DNA of 7,450 bases from Dehalococcoidia bacterium. GTDB taxonomy: Bacteria; Chloroflexota; Dehalococcoidia; Lucifugimonadales; UBA3495. The notes beneath the pieces are model-generated. The model was not told the origin of the DNA. It made no database searches and was given only the letters and a program-made list of their open reading frames with translations. Of the stretch, positions 5,133 to 7,450 are shown in pieces. A program made the position numbers and the translations under genes. The stretch lies in contig JAJDXU010000312.1 in assembly GCA_022823105.1 (NCBI GenBank), positions 1 through 7,450 on the forward strand. The letters are read 5' to 3'. Positions within the stretch are counted from its first letter, which is position 1, and each line of letters opens with the position of its first letter.

Positions 5133-6368
5133 TCAGTTGCTGCGCTCGGCGAACTCCGACTTGGCGGCCTCCACGAGGGTGGCGTCGCAAAGGAGGTCGG
5201 CGGCGGTGAGGCTGAGGGCCTTGGCCACCTGCAGCGCACTGGACAGGGCGTAGTCGGTGATGGCCGTTTCGCACATGTCGCTGGTATGGGACGCCACGGG
5301 CGTCTCGCTGACGGCGTAGCGCAACTCATAGGCGGGCATGGCCTGGCTGACGTTGCCGAAATCCGTGGATGCGCCGCTGCCGGGCCGGCCGGGGATCGGG
5401 TCGTCGAGACGGACGCCCAGGGCCTGCAGATTCGCGCCCACGGCCTGGGCGAGGGTCAGGTTGGGCTGCACGTTCTCGTAGAAGGGATAGAACTCCTCGA
5501 CCTCCAGGCGAGCGCCGGTCATGGCGGCGGCTCCCTCGGCCACCTGCATGACCTTGCCCACCACCTCGTCGCTCAGGTAACGGCCGTCCCTGGAACGCAG
5601 CATGAAGTTGGCGGCGGCGAACTGGGGCACCACGTTGGGGGCCGTGCCGCCGTCGGTGATGACGCCGTGCATCCGCACATCGTCCCGCAGGTGCTGGCGC
5701 AGGGCGTCGATGCCGGTGAACAGGTGGATGACGGCGTTGAGGGCGTTGATTCCAGCCTCGGGCGCGGCGGCGGCGTGGGCGGCCCGGCCGTGGTACATGT
5801 AGCGGTAGCCCACCATGGCGAGGCTCCAGCTTTCGCCCCTGGGGGAGACAGCGGGGACGATGGTGCGGTTGGAGAACGGGTGGGATGACAGGGTGGCGTC
5901 GATGCCGTCGAAGACGCCGGCTTCCAGCAGGCGAATCTTGCCGCCGCCGCCCTCCTCGGCCGGCGTGCCGATGATCTCGATGCGACCGGGCAAGCTGCCG
6001 GCGTTGGCCTTGAGACCCAGGGCTGCGCCCATGGCGGCCATGGCGATGAGGTTGTGGCCGCAGCCGTGGCCTATTTCGGGCAGCGCGTCGTATTCGGCCA
6101 GGACGGCGATGGTCGGACCTTGGCCGCCGCCGCCCGGGATGGTGGCGCGGAACGCGGTTTCGATGCCGCCGATGCCGCGCTCCACAGGCAGGTCATTGCC
6201 CTCCAGGAACGTTGCCAGCGCGTTGGATGAATAATATTCCTCGTAGTTCAGTTCCGGATGAGCGTGGACGTCTTTGGACAGATCAAACAGGGCTTGCTTT
6301 GAGGACTCGATAACCGAGTTGGAGGCGGACGCCAGCGCGTCTTTGGATTCGGAGCGTGGGCTGGTCAT
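5133..6368 (-). CDS. M20 family amidohydrolase (ACY1L2/AbgB-like)
   Basis: This 411-residue metallo-amidohydrolase belongs to the M20 family, most like the ACY1L2/PM20D2 and p-aminobenzoyl-glutamate hydrolase branch. These cleave the amide bond of N-acyl amino acids or small dipeptide-like compounds. Visible metal and active-site features: AEYDALPEIGHGCGH (91-105) with Cys103 and His105, the catalytic glutamate in GTPAEEGGGG (Glu138/Glu139), His163 in SSHPF, and the late SGASTDFGNVS (331-341) and VASHT (358-362) motifs with Asp336 and His361. The dimerisation (lid) domain lies at about 180-290 and includes YHGRAAHAAAAPEAGINAL. No signal peptide is visible, so it is probably cytoplasmic. The start is supported by GGAGGG (complement of 6377-6382) eight bases before the ATG, with a promoter candidate just upstream. 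It is convergent with the oxidoreductase gene and is its own transcription unit. The substrate is unknown. Confidence 0.92.
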   Translation of the reverse strand: MTSPRSESKDALASASNSVIESSKQALFDLSKDVHAHPELNYEEYYSSNALATFLEGNDLPVERGIGGIETAFRATIPGGGGQGPTIAVLAEYDALPEIGHGCGHNLIAMAAMGAALGLKANAGSLPGRIEIIGTPAEEGGGGKIRLLEAGVFDGIDATLSSHPFSNRTIVPAVSPRGESWSLAMVGYRYMYHGRAAHAAAAPEAGINALNAVIHLFTGIDALRQHLRDDVRMHGVITDGGTAPNVVPQFAAANFMLRSRDGRYLSDEVVGKVMQVAEGAAAMTGARLEVEEFYPFYENVQPNLTLAQAVGANLQALGVRLDDPIPGRPGSGASTDFGNVSQAMPAYELRYAVSETPVASHTSDMCETAITDYALSSALQVAKALSLTAADLLCDATLVEAAKSEFAERSN

Positions 6369-6407
6369 GGTATGCGCCCTCCATGGCGAGGAGTTGGAAA
6401 TTACCGC

Positions 6408-6437
6408 ATTGTAACCGTGACCGGCGGTTGATGTAAT
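6408..6437 (-). promoter_or_regulatory. candidate sigma-70-type promoter of the M20 gene
   Basis: On the minus strand, TACAAT (6413-6408) matches five of six bases of the -10 consensus. ATTACA (6437-6432) is a four-of-six -35 at 18 bp. Initiation near 6400 would give a leader of about 33 nt containing the GGAGGG ribosome binding site. The patch is AT-rich compared with the gene next to it. No operator is recognisable. Confidence 0.45.
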
Positions 6438-7057
6438 TGCCTGAGAATGGATTTGGCGGATTCAGACGATGGAACCCACACCCAAATCTTTACCTTGAGG
6501 ATGGACGGAGCGGTGGGGTTCTGAAAAGGAGTTTCCACCCTGGCGCAGCCCTCACGCGTACCCGCTTTGCGCAACCTGTCACTGCGAGCGCCCCCGCCTT
6601 ACCAGTTCAGGTGGCACAGTCATTCCTGTCGGCGCCAAAACGCCCAATTTTTCGTGATTCACCTGCCTTTGGTGGCAAAAAAGACCTGCCATCGCCCACC
6701 ATAATCACCCAATTTCTCCCAAAACCCCCAGTTCAGACATCCCCGGCCCACTGACACTCCCGCCTTGCTCCAACCCTTCCCCAATCCGTACCATATTACC
6801 CAGCGCCACTATCCAACCCGCCACCTGGATCCGCGAGGGCCGTCCCAATGCCCACGCCCCAACACCGCGAACCTCGCTCCCCCAACCCGCTCACCTGCCC
6901 GCCAATACCACGGAAAACGCCGCCAAAACCCTGCCCTGGGCCCCCAATTCAGCCCCACGACCCTCCCAATTCCCTACTGGAATTAGCGGAAATGAGAGGA
7001 AACGAGCGGGAAATCGGCTTTTCCATCCTTTTGCCACGCAATTGCGAAGTGGATACG
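6438..7057. other. long non-coding region with extreme C/G strand asymmetry
   Basis: I see no credible gene here. Open frames exist, but they lack ribosome binding sites and give proline-rich or low-complexity peptides with no family resemblance. A hand count of 6661-6960 gives about 141 C and 45 G on the + strand, a GC skew of roughly -0.5, unlike the flanking genes. The word CCCAAT recurs at 6643, 6708, 6780, 6844, 6943 and 6965. A short inverted repeat AATTCC/GGAATT lies at 6968-6984, and three GGAAA words at 6988, 6998 and 7009 are spaced 10 and 11 bp apart. The role is unknown; a decayed element or an untranslated RNA are both possible. Confidence 0.6.
6929..6967 (-). other. G-quadruplex-type motif on the minus strand
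   Basis: The + strand carries six C-runs at 6929-6931, 6934-6936, 6941-6945, 6953-6956, 6961-6963 and 6965-6967. On the minus strand the last four give G3-N1-G3-N4-G4-N7-G5, which fits the usual quadruplex rule of four G-runs with loops of one to seven bases. Whether it folds in the cell is unknown, and it may only be a by-product of the local C-richness. Confidence 0.5.
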
Positions 7058-7067
7058 CGTGAGTGGC

Positions 7068-7322
7068 CAGGGCGATCGCGTCTTCAAAACAAACGATGCC
7101 GGCGCCTTGATTACATTCCGTCGGATGATAATCGCCGCTCACCTCGGAGCCTGAAAGTCCGCGAATCCAGCCCATCACTACGAAACTCCCAAATCAAAAT
7201 ATCCTGTCCATCCCGCTGGACTTGTCTGCCTATGGCGGATCCTGTTTATCCCTGTGAATTCGCCGTCCGTTACTGCCAATTCCAATCGCGGCGCTGTCGT
7301 TTGATAAGACGCGATTGCCCTG
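7068..7322. mobile_element. putative MITE with inverted ends and 10-bp target duplication
   Basis: The left end CAGGGCGATCGCGTCTT (7068-7084) is the reverse complement of 7306-7322 at 16 of 17 positions. With a three-base gap the match continues through AAACGA (7091-7096 against 7297-7302) towards a GGCGC-rich stretch. Directly outside the ends, the ten bases CGTGAGTGGC occur in the same orientation at 7058-7067 and 7323-7332, abutting both termini exactly as a target-site duplication would. The 255-bp interior has no transposase or credible gene, so it would be a non-autonomous element. A 10-bp duplication would fit IS4-type transposases among others, but the parent family cannot be named. 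The right end is 72 nt from the typA start codon. Confidence 0.75.
7201..7251. repeat. two ATCCTGTyyATCC words inside the MITE
   Basis: ATCCTGTCCATCC (7201-7213) recurs as ATCCTGTTTATCC (7239-7251) with 11 of 13 identities at a 38-bp offset, and the second is followed by CTGTGAATT. From memory, strings of this type ('atcctgtccatcctgtttatccctgtgaa') are a widespread intergenic repeat in several bacterial phyla. Here the two words are separated by 25 unrelated bases. Confidence 0.55.
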
Positions 7323-7360
7323 CGTGAGTGGCGCAGCCGGATGGTGGGCGTCGCGGTTGG

Positions 7361-7369
7361 TGGTATCCT
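7361..7369 (+). promoter_or_regulatory. possible extended -10 element before typA
   Basis: TGGTATCCT reads as TGn plus TATCCT, four of six matches to TATAAT. It lies 25 nt before the start codon, outside and downstream of the putative MITE. Initiation near 7376 would give a very short leader holding just the ribosome binding site. No good -35 is seen. Confidence 0.3.
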
Positions 7370-7381
7370 TGATAGTCGCGC

Positions 7382-7387
7382 GAGGTG
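7382..7387 (+). promoter_or_regulatory. ribosome binding site fixing a TTG start for typA
   Basis: GAGGTG lies seven bases before TTG 7395-7397. The GTG inside this site is in another frame. An in-frame TGA at 7386-7388 rules out any earlier start, and no ATG or GTG occurs in frame before the conserved RNLAIIAHVD motif. Confidence 0.75.
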
Positions 7388-7394
7388 AACACGC

Positions 7395-7450
7395 TTGAAA
7401 GACCATCAGAGACACGACATTCGCAACCTGGCCATCATCGCCCACGTCGA
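7395..7450 (+). CDS. typA: ribosome-associated GTPase TypA/BipA, N-terminal fragment
   Basis: Only the first 18 complete codons and two bases of the next are in the window. The peptide MKDHQRHDIRNLAIIAHV followed by GA (Asp or Glu) leads into the P-loop of a translational GTPase; the RN(L/I)AIIAHVD form is typical of TypA/BipA. LepA usually reads RNF-x-IIAHIDHGKST, so TypA is preferred. TypA binds the 70S ribosome and acts in ribosome assembly and stress or cold adaptation. Initiation is at TTG, the only possible codon given the in-frame TGA nine bases upstream. The gene is likely a single unit with a short leader, and the putative MITE lies immediately upstream of its promoter region. Confidence 0.85.
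   Translation, partial: MKDHQRHDIRNLAIIAHV

Noticed and set aside
6568..6650. Segment resembling other common intergenic repeats (GTCACTGCGAGCG; GGCACAGTCATTCCTGTC)
   Set aside because: The resemblance is from memory and partial, only short complementary pieces exist, and no second copy lies in the window.
6437..6754. Possible 105-residue protein in the region upstream of the M20 gene
   Set aside because: No ribosome binding site, proline-rich peptide that follows from C-richness, no recognisable domain, and its start overlaps the M20 promoter candidate.
7072..7079. GCGATCGC, identical to the HIP1 octamer of cyanobacteria
   Set aside because: It occurs once and only as part of the element's left end. 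The gene set does not look cyanobacterial.
6848..7327. Possible 159-residue protein running into the MITE
   Set aside because: It crosses both the C-rich region and the element boundary, has no ribosome binding site, and its peptide is low-complexity and then unrelated; treated as chance.
7385..7387. GTG as a start codon for typA
   Set aside because: It is in a different frame from the conserved RNLAIIAHVD peptide and forms part of the ribosome binding site.

Overview
The window is a GC-rich stretch of a bacterial chromosome. Its gene content looks like a free-living heterotroph of the SAR202/Dehalococcoidia side of the Chloroflexota: single genes for F420/FMN-dependent luciferase-like oxidoreductases, dienelactone hydrolases, RidA-like proteins and M20 amidohydrolases, mostly in separate transcription units with strong AAGGAG-type ribosome binding sites, and palindromic repeats between genes. 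The lineage call is inference from gene families, composition and repeat style; no rRNA is present to confirm it.

Layout: (1) 1-1359, + strand: the 3' end of a DUF1501 gene, then an NHL-repeat beta-propeller gene 27 nt downstream, probably one operon. (2) 1360-1588: intergenic, with two different palindromes that share the arm GTAGGGGC. (3) 1589-4935, + strand: four enzyme genes with spacers of 126-166 nt: an MqnA/MqnD-family protein, a dienelactone hydrolase, a RidA-family protein and a luciferase-like oxidoreductase. A dispersed 'TTCGACAAGCTCAGGACGA' repeat lies before the hydrolase gene. (4) 4936-5132: a convergent intergenic region with a duplicated gene tail, a terminator-like hairpin, a second copy of the dispersed repeat and another perfect hairpin. 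(5) 5133-6368, - strand: an M20 amidohydrolase with its own promoter candidate. (6) 6369-7394: about 1 kb without a credible gene. Its first part is strongly C-rich on the + strand, with a G-quadruplex-type motif on the - strand. Its second part holds a 255-bp element bounded by inverted repeats and by a perfect 10-bp direct repeat, read here as a non-autonomous transposable element (MITE). (7) 7395-7450, + strand: the first codons of typA/bipA, starting at TTG.

How it works together: the enzyme genes 2462-6368 fit scavenging and breakdown of organic compounds (ester or lactone hydrolysis, flavin-dependent oxidation, imine/enamine clean-up, amide hydrolysis), but no shared substrate can be read from the sequence and they are not tightly coupled. 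The MqnA/MqnD-like gene points to chorismate or futalosine-pathway chemistry but has no menaquinone neighbours here. The most notable unexplained structure is the apparent MITE with its target-site duplication, inserted just upstream of typA. I did not find a new multi-gene system such as defence, secretion or CRISPR.
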